14,910 nt of DNA, taken from the NCBI GenBank assembly GCA_001917125.1, contig MNTU01000035.1, forward strand, positions 1 through 14,910, read 5' to 3'. Below the pieces are notes generated by a model that was given only the letters and a program-made list of their open reading frames with translations, did not search any database and was not told the DNA's origin. Made by a program: the position numbers and the translations under genes. Of this stretch, positions 6,189-11,905 are shown one piece after another. Numbering within the stretch: the first letter of the stretch is position 1; each line of letters begins with the position of its first letter. The DNA is from Azospirillum sp. 47_25. Its GTDB lineage: Bacteria; Pseudomonadota; Alphaproteobacteria; RF32; CAG-239.

Positions 6189-6217
6189 TTGAAATCTGTG
6201 ATTTTTACAGCTATAAT
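6189..6217 (+). promoter_or_regulatory. Promoter of the tmRNA gene
   Basis: TTGAAA (6189-6194), a 17-bp spacer and the exact TATAAT (6212-6217) form a strong sigma70 promoter. Transcription is expected near 6224, just before the tmRNA acceptor piece. Confidence 0.85.
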
Positions 6218-6304
6218 TATTTTCGCTGAGCAATCAGCTATGACACTAGAGGCAGTATGAAATAGGCTTTTAGGACCCGGGGGCAGTACCCGGCACCTCC
6301 ACCA

Positions 6305-6456
6305 GACCTGACAGGTCAGACAACAAATAATTATTTGTGCGATATAAAGGATTTGGAGAATAAGTTTGCTGCACCGTTAATTTTTTCACCGTGTACAACC
6401 GAGTACACCGGAATAAAAACTAACGAGCATAAAACTTGCTGTACAAATCATTCTAT
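6305..6456 (+). other. Intervening segment between the two tmRNA pieces
   Basis: These 152 nt lie between the mature CCA end and the first G of the coding piece and should be removed during maturation. They hold three perfect dyads: GACCT/AGGTC with a 3-nt loop (6305-6317), the 16-nt palindrome ACAAATAATTATTTGT (6323-6338), and GTGTAC/GTACAC with a 6-nt loop (6391-6408). They are likely folding or processing elements. Confidence 0.85.
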
Positions 6457-6544
6457 GGGGGTGAAACAGGATTGACTGGGAGCAGTAAAGATATGAGCTG
6501 TGTCCGGTGAGATACCACCGTTATCGGTTCAAATTAAAACGAAT

Positions 6545-6586
6545 GCTAACGATAATAACGTAGCACCGGTTGCTTTGGCTGCTTAG
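6545..6586 (+). other. tmRNA proteolysis-tag reading frame (ANDNNVAPVALAA, stop TAG)
   Basis: Resume codon GCT at 6545 begins a 13-codon frame, ANDNNVAPVALAA, ending at TAG 6584. The AND-N start is the kind of segment SspB recognises and the final LAA is the ClpX-recognised C-terminus. With the tRNA-borne alanine the added peptide has 14 residues. Confidence 0.93.
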
Positions 6587-6608
6587 TCTAAAGCGACAAA
6601 TCTAAATC

Positions 6609-6632
6609 CTCGGCACCTTGGTTGGTGCTGAG
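6609..6632 (+). other. Hairpin in the tmRNA coding piece downstream of the tag
   Basis: CTCGGCACC (6609-6617) pairs with GGTGCTGAG (6624-6632), with one G-U pair and a TTGGTT loop. This is a stable tmRNA domain just after the tag stop codon. Confidence 0.8.
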
Positions 6633-6640
6633 TGGGGTCT

Positions 6641-6672
6641 GGGCCACCTAGCAACAGAACGGCCCGTTTTTT
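6641..6672 (+). terminator. Terminator of the tmRNA gene
   Basis: GGGCC (6641-6645) and GGCCC (6661-6665) can pair over a 15-nt loop, followed by G and six T residues. The stem is short and the loop large, so read-through into sspB is plausible. Confidence 0.65.
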
Positions 6673-6690
6673 AAGATAAGGATAATAAAG

Positions 6691-7173
6691 ATGACCGGGT
6701 ATATAACAGAAATTAATTACGACAAACTGATTGAAAAATCATTGAAACATGTTGTGGTTGAAGCTTTAAAAATTGCCGAACGCCAAGGACTGCCCGGCGA
6801 AAATCATTTTTACATCACTTTCAAAACCACCCATCCCCAGGTCAGTATGTCCGAGGGGCTGAAAAACCAATACCCCAACGAAATGACCATTGTCATTCAG
6901 CATCAATATTCCAATCTGGTTGTCGCCAACAATTATTTTTCCATTGACTTAAGTTTCAACGGCATTCCGCAGACCCTTACCATTCCTTATGAAGCCATTA
7001 CTTATTTCGGCGACCCTTATGCCAAATTCGGCCTCAGCTTCAACAGTGCCGATGAGCCGGAAGAAACGGCCGGCAGCCTTTTTGCCGAAGAAGAAGACGC
7101 CGAAGAACCGAAAAAAGCCTCCGGCGGCATTGCTACTGTTGTTTCAATTGATGCTTTCCGCAAAAAAAACTGA
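6691..7173 (+). CDS. sspB: SspB, ClpXP adaptor for ssrA-tagged proteins (alphaproteobacterial type)
   Basis: This 160-residue cytosolic adaptor matches the alphaproteobacterial SspB family. It has GENHFYITFKTTHPQVSM at 36-53, YPNEMTIVIQHQYSNLVV at 61-78, FSIDLSFNGIPQTLTIPY at 83-100 and FGDPYAKFGLSF at 106-117. These are the strands that form the groove for the N-terminal part of the tag. A flexible acidic linker (about 120-143, rich in Glu and Asp) leads to the basic C-terminal tail TVVSIDAFRKKN. That tail fits the family's short ClpX-docking peptide. SspB holds tagged substrates at the ClpX N-domain for ClpXP degradation. AAGGA lies 8 nt before ATG 6691. The gene begins 18 nt after the tmRNA terminator T-run, which leaves no space for its own promoter there. 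Confidence 0.93.
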   Translation: MTGYITEINYDKLIEKSLKHVVVEALKIAERQGLPGENHFYITFKTTHPQVSMSEGLKNQYPNEMTIVIQHQYSNLVVANNYFSIDLSFNGIPQTLTIPYEAITYFGDPYAKFGLSFNSADEPEETAGSLFAEEEDAEEPKKASGGIATVVSIDAFRKKN

Positions 7174-7391
7174 TGCTCAAAAAATCTATCGTTATCGCTA
7201 ACCGCCACTCAACCAGCATTTCGCTGGAACCTGAATTTATGGAAGAGCTGGAAGCCATTGCCCAGCAAAAAGGACTCAGCATCAACCAGTTAGTCACCGA
7301 AATTGATTCTAAACGTGAACACGAAAACCTTTCCAGCGCCATCCGCATTTACATTCTGAACCATTTAAAAAAAACAAATCCCGGAAATTAA
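7173..7391 (+). CDS. Ribbon-helix-helix (RHH_4-type) small protein
   Basis: The 72-residue protein fits the RHH_4-type ribbon-helix-helix family. It opens with a basic strand, KKSIVIANRHSTSISLEPEF at about 3-22, followed by helix EELEAIAQQKGLSINQLVTE (about 24-43), the linker IDSKREHENLSS and a last helix AIRIYILNHL. Such proteins dimerise through the strand and usually bind DNA; the target is unknown. Its ATG overlaps the sspB TGA by one base (TGATG), so translation is probably coupled. From memory, RHH_4 genes lie close to sspB in other alphaproteobacteria, which suggests a lasting link. The stop codon lies in the loop of the following terminator. Confidence 0.85.
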   Translation: MLKKSIVIANRHSTSISLEPEFMEELEAIAQQKGLSINQLVTEIDSKREHENLSSAIRIYILNHLKKTNPGN

Positions 7392-7407
7392 GCCCGGGAT
7401 TTATTTT
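7376..7407. terminator. Bidirectional terminator between the RHH gene and the convergent orphan gene
   Basis: AAATCCCGG (7376-7384) pairs with CCGGGATTT (7394-7402) over a 9-nt loop that includes the RHH stop codon. T-rich sequence follows on both strands, so it can end both converging transcripts. Confidence 0.85.
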
Positions 7408-8294
7408 TACCAATTTTGCTGAGAAAGATAATATTTTATCTCCTCCAATGAAAGCTGCGCGTCAATAATAAAATTCGGCACACATTTAAATGGGCGATAC
7501 AGCGAAAGGATACTGTTGCAGCCCAGCAGCAAAGCCTTATCAATCTTTTTGCTTGAAAACATTCCGTAATTCTGGCTGATATAACTCTCCAGCTCAAAAA
7601 TATCGCTTCTGTAAGCATAACGCAAAGCGCTGATTAAACAAACAAAATATATTGAAATCAGCCTGTCGCTTAACTGAATATTCATCCTTTTGGCAACATT
7701 TTCCCGTACTTCTTCGGAAACGCCGCCCAAGCCGGATAAACAAAACGGCCACTCCGCCGGCAAAGAAAGCCAGCAATCAGGCTCATCAAGCATTTTCAGC
7801 AAATCAAGCATCAGAGAATAACGCCGTTGCTGCAATTCATCATCCAAATACCCGTTTTTTCTGGCTTTTCCCAACAGAGCGCAGGCATAAGCCCGCAGCC
7901 ACAAAGAAGGCAGCGAATAAACGGCAACGTCAAAATCGTCTTTTTTCGGATAACTCTGCAAAAAGGCCGACAGTCTGTCCAAAAACATCTTGTCTCTTTC
8001 TTCTTCCGGCATAAGGCGGATTTTCAGCTCTTCCGGATAGTCCTTTTCTTCAAATTCCCTCAGCGGAACACCGTCCAAACATACTTTAACCGGAAACAGC
8101 CTCAGCCAATGAATTTCAAAAACCGAACGGCATCCCCAGAAAGACTTTTTCAGCAAAGAAGCAATATCTTTTTCGCAGTCATAAATCTTGAGCGATTTTG
8201 AACCGTTAAGAAGCCTGCTTTTAAAGAAAACTTCCTGATATTCTTTTCGCCGAAGCACCTTTTTAACTTTTGCTTTTTCAATAAATACATCCAT
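7407..8294 (-). CDS. Orphan hypothetical protein, 295 residues
   Basis: I do not recognise a family. The protein starts MDVFIEKAKVKKVLRRKEYQ, with a very basic first 35 residues, then a mixed region with aromatic-rich SFWGCRSVFEIHWLRLFPV. Further on it has acidic, helix-prone stretches (EEDERD-like, about 96-105) and a helical C-terminal half with ALLGKARKNG, LMLDLLKMLDEPDCW and IYFVCLISALRYAY. The last could be a buried helix rather than a membrane span. There is no signal peptide. The leader is AT-rich with no Shine-Dalgarno sequence, and the TCATT just before ATG matches the leader of the gene at 6075. A candidate promoter is TTGCTT, 16 bp, TAAATT (8339-8366). Terminators on both sides make it a single-gene unit. 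The leader style suggests it belongs with the other orphan genes of the window, although no sequence similarity to them is visible. Confidence 0.7.
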   Translation of the reverse strand: MDVFIEKAKVKKVLRRKEYQEVFFKSRLLNGSKSLKIYDCEKDIASLLKKSFWGCRSVFEIHWLRLFPVKVCLDGVPLREFEEKDYPEELKIRLMPEEERDKMFLDRLSAFLQSYPKKDDFDVAVYSLPSLWLRAYACALLGKARKNGYLDDELQQRRYSLMLDLLKMLDEPDCWLSLPAEWPFCLSGLGGVSEEVRENVAKRMNIQLSDRLISIYFVCLISALRYAYRSDIFELESYISQNYGMFSSKKIDKALLLGCNSILSLYRPFKCVPNFIIDAQLSLEEIKYYLSQQNW

Positions 8295-8338
8295 AATGAT
8301 TAAATTTTAAGTTACAAAAATAATTATTTTCTACGACG

Positions 8339-8366
8339 AATTTAACATAAAAAGCATTTAAAGCAA
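8339..8366 (-). promoter_or_regulatory. Candidate promoter for the orphan gene 7407-8294
   Basis: On the minus strand TTGCTT (8361-8366), a 16-bp spacer and TAAATT (8339-8344) give a start near 8332 and a leader of about 38 nt. The -10 match is weak. Confidence 0.4.
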
Positions 8367-8385
8367 CCTTTAATTTTATTCAGCA

Positions 8386-8416
8386 ATAAAAAAGAGAGGG
8401 AATATCCCTCTCTTTT
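8386..8416 (-). terminator. Intrinsic terminator after the hydrolase gene
   Basis: AAAGAGAGGG (8391-8400) and CCCTCTCTTT (8406-8415) form a perfect stem with a 5-nt loop, with a T-run on the minus strand side. It separates the hydrolase from the downstream orphan gene. Confidence 0.93.
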
Positions 8417-8439
8417 CACCAACCTATAGCGCAGATGCC

Positions 8440-9231
8440 TTATTCTTCTTCCTCTTCAAAGTCCTCGGCATCGCCCTCATATCCGGTTTCTTCATCATCC
8501 ATGTCAATATCGTCGTTATGGCCGATCAGCAGATTGTCCTGTTCCATTTCAACCTTTTTGCGGCGGCCGCGGCGCTTTTTCATCGGCGCTTTTTTCTGCA
8601 TGGCACCGATAATATAATTCCCCGCAATTTTATACAAATCAACCAGATGATTATTGTACATATGGTCGCCTTCTTCAATCAAGGCAAAATCGACCTGAAC
8701 GTTGCGCTGAGCATTCAGGCGTTTGGCCAAAGCGGCAACGCTTGCCGGATTGACGATCTCATCGGCCCCGCCCTGCAAAACCAGGCCGGAAGTCGGACAA
8801 GGTGCCAAGAAAGTAAAGTCTTTTTCATTCGCCGGCGGAGAAACCGCAATAAAGTTGTTAATGTCAGGCCGACGCATCAACAGCTGCAAACCGATCCACG
8901 CGCCGAAAGAATAACCGGCAATCCAGCATTGGCGCGCTTCCGGATTCACTGACTGCAGCCAGTCAAGCGCAACGGTTGCGTCCGACAGCTCGCCCGGACC
9001 GTCTTCAAACTCGCCCTGCGAACGCCCGACGCTGCGAAAATTAAAACGAAGAACTGAAAAGCCCAAATTCTGAAAACAGCTGAACAGAGTATAGACCACT
9101 TTATTGTTCATCGTTCCGCCGTATTGCGGATGCGGATGCAGAATCAGTGCAATCGGGGCTCCGGGCTTGTCACTCTGATGATAACGGCCTTCCAAACGGC
9201 CGGCATGCCCGTTAAATAAAACTTCAGTCAT
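8440..9231 (-). CDS. Alpha/beta hydrolase with a basic-acidic C-terminal tail
   Basis: The 263-residue protein has an alpha/beta-hydrolase core at about 1-212. HPHPQYGGTMNNKVV (32-46) is typical of the COG2945-type branch. The nucleophile elbow is GYSFG (Ser108), with probable partners Asp157 in GGADEIVNP and His190 in EEGDHMY. No signal peptide is present, so it is probably a cytosolic esterase or peptidase-like enzyme; the substrate is unknown. The core is followed by a compact basic patch (KKRRGRRKK, about 218-226) and then a low-complexity acidic tail ending in EEEEE (about 238-263). Such a tail is not part of the usual core and may bind nucleic acid or a basic partner, which is inference. 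It is divergent from cysE, sharing a short AT-rich control region. Confidence 0.85.
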   Translation of the reverse strand: MTEVLFNGHAGRLEGRYHQSDKPGAPIALILHPHPQYGGTMNNKVVYTLFSCFQNLGFSVLRFNFRSVGRSQGEFEDGPGELSDATVALDWLQSVNPEARQCWIAGYSFGAWIGLQLLMRRPDINNFIAVSPPANEKDFTFLAPCPTSGLVLQGGADEIVNPASVAALAKRLNAQRNVQVDFALIEEGDHMYNNHLVDLYKIAGNYIIGAMQKKAPMKKRRGRRKKVEMEQDNLLIGHNDDIDMDDEETGYEGDAEDFEEEEE

Positions 9232-9266
9232 ATAATGTCTCTTTTTAACTTAAAATTTAACAACGA

Positions 9267-9295
9267 TTAAGTATATTACAGTAAAACTGTATAAA
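9267..9295 (+). promoter_or_regulatory. Candidate cysE promoter
   Basis: TTAAGT (9267-9272), a 17-bp spacer and TATAAA (9290-9295) precede cysE. A perfect dyad fills the spacer and touches the -10 element. Confidence 0.5.
9277..9291. promoter_or_regulatory. Candidate operator: perfect dyad in the hydrolase-cysE divergent region
   Basis: TACAGT, AAA, ACTGTA is a perfect inverted repeat with 6-bp arms and a 3-bp spacer. It sits between the predicted -35 and -10 of cysE, a typical place for a repressor site. It could also affect the divergent hydrolase gene. Confidence 0.5.
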
Positions 9296-9327
9296 TTATT
9301 AATTTTTGCAAAGGACTGTAGCACAAA

Positions 9328-10014
9328 ATGGAGTCAAAATACAAGCTTATTTTACAGGACATTGATGCCGTCATCGCCCGGGATCCGGCCACCCGCAACC
9401 GAACCGAAGCGGTTTTGCTGTCTTCCGGGCTGCACGCGATTCTCATCTACCGCCTTTCACATTACCTTTGGAAACGCAACTTTCGCCTCACCTCGCGGAT
9501 TATCTCGCAAATCGGGCGTTTTCTCACCGGCGTCGAAATTCATCCCGGAGCCCGAATCGGCAAAGGATTTTTTATAGACCACGGCATGGGAGTCGTTATC
9601 GGCGAAACCGCCGAAATCGGCAACAACGTCACTCTTTACCACGATGTCACGCTCGGCGGCACCACCGTCTTCGATAAAAACGGCAAAGTAACAACCAAAC
9701 GCCATCCCACCATCGGCAACAATGTCATTATCGGTTCCGGCTCTCAGGTTCTCGGCCCGATAAAAGTCGGCAATAACGTCAAAATCGGCTCCAACGCTAT
9801 CGTCACCAAAGATGTTGCTCCCGACACCACCGTTATCGGTCTGGCGGCTCACAGAGTCGAAGACCTGAAGAAAAACCGCCGTTTCTGTGCTTACGGACTG
9901 AACGGCGAGGTTGAGGAATGCATCAGCGCCGACAGCCTTTATCAGGAAGTGCGGGCTCTGCGCAAAGAACTCAAGGAAATAAAAAAATCCCGTCCGGAAA
10001 ACCGGGAGAATTAA
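9328..10014 (+). CDS. cysE: Serine O-acetyltransferase (EpsC/short CysE type)
   Basis: The enzyme makes O-acetylserine from serine and acetyl-CoA, the first step of cysteine synthesis. The 228-residue protein has a short helical N-terminal domain (1-68) and a left-handed beta-helix of hexapeptide repeats (about 69-170). Key residues are Asp84-His85 in [16 protein letters not shown], the loop LGGTTV at 109-114 and His126 in KRHPTIGNN. These correspond to the catalytic residues of E. coli CysE (Asp157, His158, His193). The N-terminal domain is shorter than in E. coli, as in EpsC-type proteins. The C-terminus (about 205-220, [16 protein letters not shown]) is a likely short coiled coil. The start is ATG 9328; AAGGA lies rather far upstream (about 13 nt). 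It is expressed divergently from the hydrolase, with a perfect dyad in the promoter. Confidence 0.93.
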   Translation: MESKYKLILQDIDAVIARDPATRNRTEAVLLSSGLHAILIYRLSHYLWKRNFRLTSRIISQIGRFLTGVEIHPGARIGKGFFIDHGMGVVIGETAEIGNNVTLYHDVTLGGTTVFDKNGKVTTKRHPTIGNNVIIGSGSQVLGPIKVGNNVKIGSNAIVTKDVAPDTTVIGLAAHRVEDLKKNRRFCAYGLNGEVEECISADSLYQEVRALRKELKEIKKSRPENREN

Positions 10015-10048
10015 ACAAAAACTAACCTTTCTGCTCTAAATTAGTGAG

Positions 10049-10066
10049 TTGTAACCTAAATGTAAC
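10049..10066 (+). promoter_or_regulatory. Pho-box-like tandem repeat upstream of the exported-protein operon
   Basis: TTGTAAC CTAA ATGTAAC is a pair of 7-bp direct repeats (10049-10055 and 10060-10066) with a 4-bp spacer. This 11-bp period is the layout of PhoB-type response-regulator sites. It precedes -10-like elements (TATAGT 10085-10090, TATGAT 10090-10095) that lack a -35 hexamer, consistent with activator-dependent transcription. Confidence 0.4.
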
Positions 10067-10126
10067 TATTATTTTGGTTTAATTTATAGTATGATAAATA
10101 AAGAATGGAGACTGATGGAGGCGGCC

Positions 10127-10726
10127 ATGAAAAAATATTTCTCATTACTTGCGGTCCTCGGATGCCTGACTATGGCATCAGCTGCGTTTGCCCAATTACC
10201 GACAAATCCCTGGTCTCCCAAGCCTAACGACGGCTATTTTGAAGAGGTTGCCAACAAGCCGGCGGAAGAAGGCGTCCCGACTATTCCTGAATACAGCGGA
10301 GGCCAAACCAACGGCGAAGTGCTTCCGGTTGACCCCTGGGCCAAATCGCGAGACCGCAGCGGCGTCAAAACCTGGCGCGGTTCTGCTCAGCACGGCAAAT
10401 TAAACTATGTCGGCGAAGCCACAACTTTCGGCGACGATTACGGACAGGAACGGCTGGCCCCCGAAGTTAACCGCCACAACATGCTCGTTCTGACCGATTA
10501 TCTCCGTAAAATGGGCTATAAAATTCCGGAAAGTTACGACCAGAATATTAAAGACATGCCCAAAAACTATAAAAGAATCTTAAAACAGAGCTATGAAGAC
10601 GTTTACAATGCCAACGACCCGTTGAGCGTCACCTTTACCCAGATTATGGACGGAGTCGAACAAGGCACCGGGCTTGACCTTGAAAACATCCTTTTCAACA
10701 CAATGGATATTCTGGCAACAGACTAA
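10127..10726 (+). CDS. Exported hypothetical protein, 199 residues
   Basis: I do not recognise a family. A clear Sec signal peptide (MKKYFSLLAVLGCLTMASAA, cleavage probably after AFA at about residue 22) directs export. The mature part starts QLPTNPWSPKPNDGYFEEV and is rich in Pro, Trp and Gly (also LPVDPWAKS and GVKTWRGSAQ). A more helical C-terminal half follows, containing RHNMLVLTDYLRKMGYKIP and DIL near the end. The start is ATG 10127 because GGAGG lies 5 nt upstream and the signal peptide begins there; the upstream in-frame ATG at 10091 overlaps the predicted -10 region. It is the first gene of a likely three-gene operon, 12 nt before the next small exported protein. Confidence 0.8.
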   Translation: MKKYFSLLAVLGCLTMASAAFAQLPTNPWSPKPNDGYFEEVANKPAEEGVPTIPEYSGGQTNGEVLPVDPWAKSRDRSGVKTWRGSAQHGKLNYVGEATTFGDDYGQERLAPEVNRHNMLVLTDYLRKMGYKIPESYDQNIKDMPKNYKRILKQSYEDVYNANDPLSVTFTQIMDGVEQGTGLDLENILFNTMDILATD

Positions 10727-10738
10727 AGGAGCACCTGA

Positions 10739-11107
10739 ATGCAAAAACTCTTTCTCCTCACGTTATGCGCATTTTTGATGTCTTCTCCGGTTCAGGCCGG
10801 AGAAGATGCGCTTGCTCCGCTGGAAGCCGAAATCGACAATATGAACATTACGCCGCCCGAACGCGAAGCCGCCATTCAAAACAGCGTCAATAAAAAAACC
10901 TATTACCGGCTGAACAATTATTCTCCGCAAAAAAAGAAAGCTCTTGTCAAATATGCCAAAGAACTTGACAAACGCTACAAGCGGATTAATAAACAAACTT
11001 ACGAAGAACCCGAGCCGATTGACGCAAACGATGAAACGGATATGAAATATTTCCTCAAAAGAAACGTAAATACCGAACTCGGCGGCCCGGTACATCTGGA
11101 AAACTGA
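10739..11107 (+). CDS. Small exported hypothetical protein, 122 residues
   Basis: I do not recognise a family. A signal peptide, MQKLFLLTLCAFLMSSPVQA, is followed by GED as the likely mature start. The mature protein is short, charged and helical: LAPLEAEIDNMNITPPEREA, then the Lys-rich SPQKKKALVKYAKELDKRYKR at about 62-82, and an acidic tail with EEPEPIDANDETD. AAGGAG precedes ATG 10739 at good spacing. It lies 12 nt after the preceding exported protein and 14 nt before trmJ, so the three are probably co-transcribed. Both exported proteins are candidates for joint work in the periplasm, which is inference from context only. Confidence 0.78.
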   Translation: MQKLFLLTLCAFLMSSPVQAGEDALAPLEAEIDNMNITPPEREAAIQNSVNKKTYYRLNNYSPQKKKALVKYAKELDKRYKRINKQTYEEPEPIDANDETDMKYFLKRNVNTELGGPVHLEN

Positions 11108-11121
11108 CAAACAGGAAAGCA

Positions 11122-11847
11122 ATGCTGCCCAATCAACCCGTTATCATTCTGGTCGAGCCTCAGCTCGCCGAAAATGTCGGAATGACGGCCCGCGCGATGA
11201 TGAATTGCGGGCTTTATCATTTGCGGCTGGTTAATCCCCGGGAAGACCATCTGTCTCCCAAGGCAGTCGCTGCATCTTCCGGAGCAGACAAAATTCTCCG
11301 CGACGCCGAAATTTATGCCTCGGTTGAAGCCGCTGTTGCCGACTTGCAGCAGATATATGCGACCACGGCCCGCCGCCGTGATATGATTAAACCGGTCGAA
11401 ACGGCTGACTTTGCCGCCGCTCAAATCACCGAAGCGCAACAGGCCTCAATCAAATGCGGCATATTGTTCGGACCGGAAAGAACCGGCCTGCATAATGACG
11501 ACGTCTGTCTGGCTGACGCAATCATCGAAATTCCCCTCAACCCCGAACATTGTTCGTTGAATTTGTCACAGGCGGTTCTGCTCGTCGGCTATGAATGGTA
11601 CAAGCGGCAAATTAATCCCCCTCAGGCCCGCTTGGTTACCAACAAGACCACTCCTGCCGACAAAGAAAAAGTTTTACAATTTCTTAAGCACTTTGAAGCT
11701 AAATTAGATAACTGTGGAAATTTCCGCATTGAAGAAAAACGCGAGAGAATGATTATTAATCTCCGCAACATATTCATCCGTAACCAACTCACCGAACAGG
11801 AGTTGAATACGCTTTACGGAATAATAAATTATTTAAACAGCCGATAA
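11122..11847 (+). CDS. trmJ: tRNA (cytidine/uridine-2'-O-)-methyltransferase TrmJ
   Basis: The 241-residue protein belongs to the SPOUT (TrmH-type) RNA methyltransferases and matches TrmJ, which methylates the ribose at tRNA position 32 using S-adenosylmethionine. Seen motifs are EPQLAENVGMTARAMMNCG (12-30, motif 1, with conserved Asn and Arg), LFGPERTGL at 115-123 (motif 2) and IPLNPEHCSLNLSQAVLL at 137-154 (motif 3, knotted AdoMet site). A helical C-terminal extension (about 180-241) follows, as in TrmJ rather than short TrmL. AGGA precedes ATG 11122. It lies downstream of two exported-protein genes and seems to share their transcript. Confidence 0.92.
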   Translation: MLPNQPVIILVEPQLAENVGMTARAMMNCGLYHLRLVNPREDHLSPKAVAASSGADKILRDAEIYASVEAAVADLQQIYATTARRRDMIKPVETADFAAAQITEAQQASIKCGILFGPERTGLHNDDVCLADAIIEIPLNPEHCSLNLSQAVLLVGYEWYKRQINPPQARLVTNKTTPADKEKVLQFLKHFEAKLDNCGNFRIEEKRERMIINLRNIFIRNQLTEQELNTLYGIINYLNSR

Positions 11848-11879
11848 ATGCGGTTAAAATTCAAGCTGCATTTATTTTG
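11844..11879 (+). terminator. Candidate terminator after trmJ
   Basis: ATAAATGC (11844-11851) pairs perfectly with GCATTTAT (11868-11875), and four more pairs, including G-U, extend it inward. A short T-run follows. The stem includes the trmJ stop codon and is AT-rich, so it is a weak terminator. Confidence 0.45.
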
Positions 11880-11905
11880 AATACTAACCCCTCTGGAGAT
11901 AAATA

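Larger units (their letters stand above)
6224..6672 (+). ncRNA. ssrA: Transfer-messenger RNA, circularly permuted two-piece form
   Basis: The acceptor piece comes first and ends in CCA at 6302-6304. Its T-arm is CCGGG (6277-6281), a 7-nt loop GGCAGTA and CCCGG (6289-6293), followed directly by acceptor strand CACCTCC (6294-6300). After an intervening segment (6305-6456) comes the coding piece. It opens with GGGGGTG (6457-6463), which pairs fully with the acceptor strand, including a G3-U70 wobble (the alanine identity pair), and then GGATTGAC (6469-6476), typical of the tmRNA D-domain. The tag frame is at 6545-6586. AGCTG (6496-6500) can pair with CAGCT (6235-6239) to help join the two pieces. 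The RNA rescues stalled ribosomes and tags the nascent chain for proteolysis. The permuted form is characteristic of alphaproteobacteria. The 5' end is set from the promoter and the 3' end from the terminator; mature ends are approximate. Confidence 0.95.

Noticed and set aside
9981..10015. Hairpin at the end of cysE
   Set aside because: TCCCG/CGGGA or CCGG/CCGG pairing is short, lies in the coding end and is followed by A residues, not T, so it is not a terminator.
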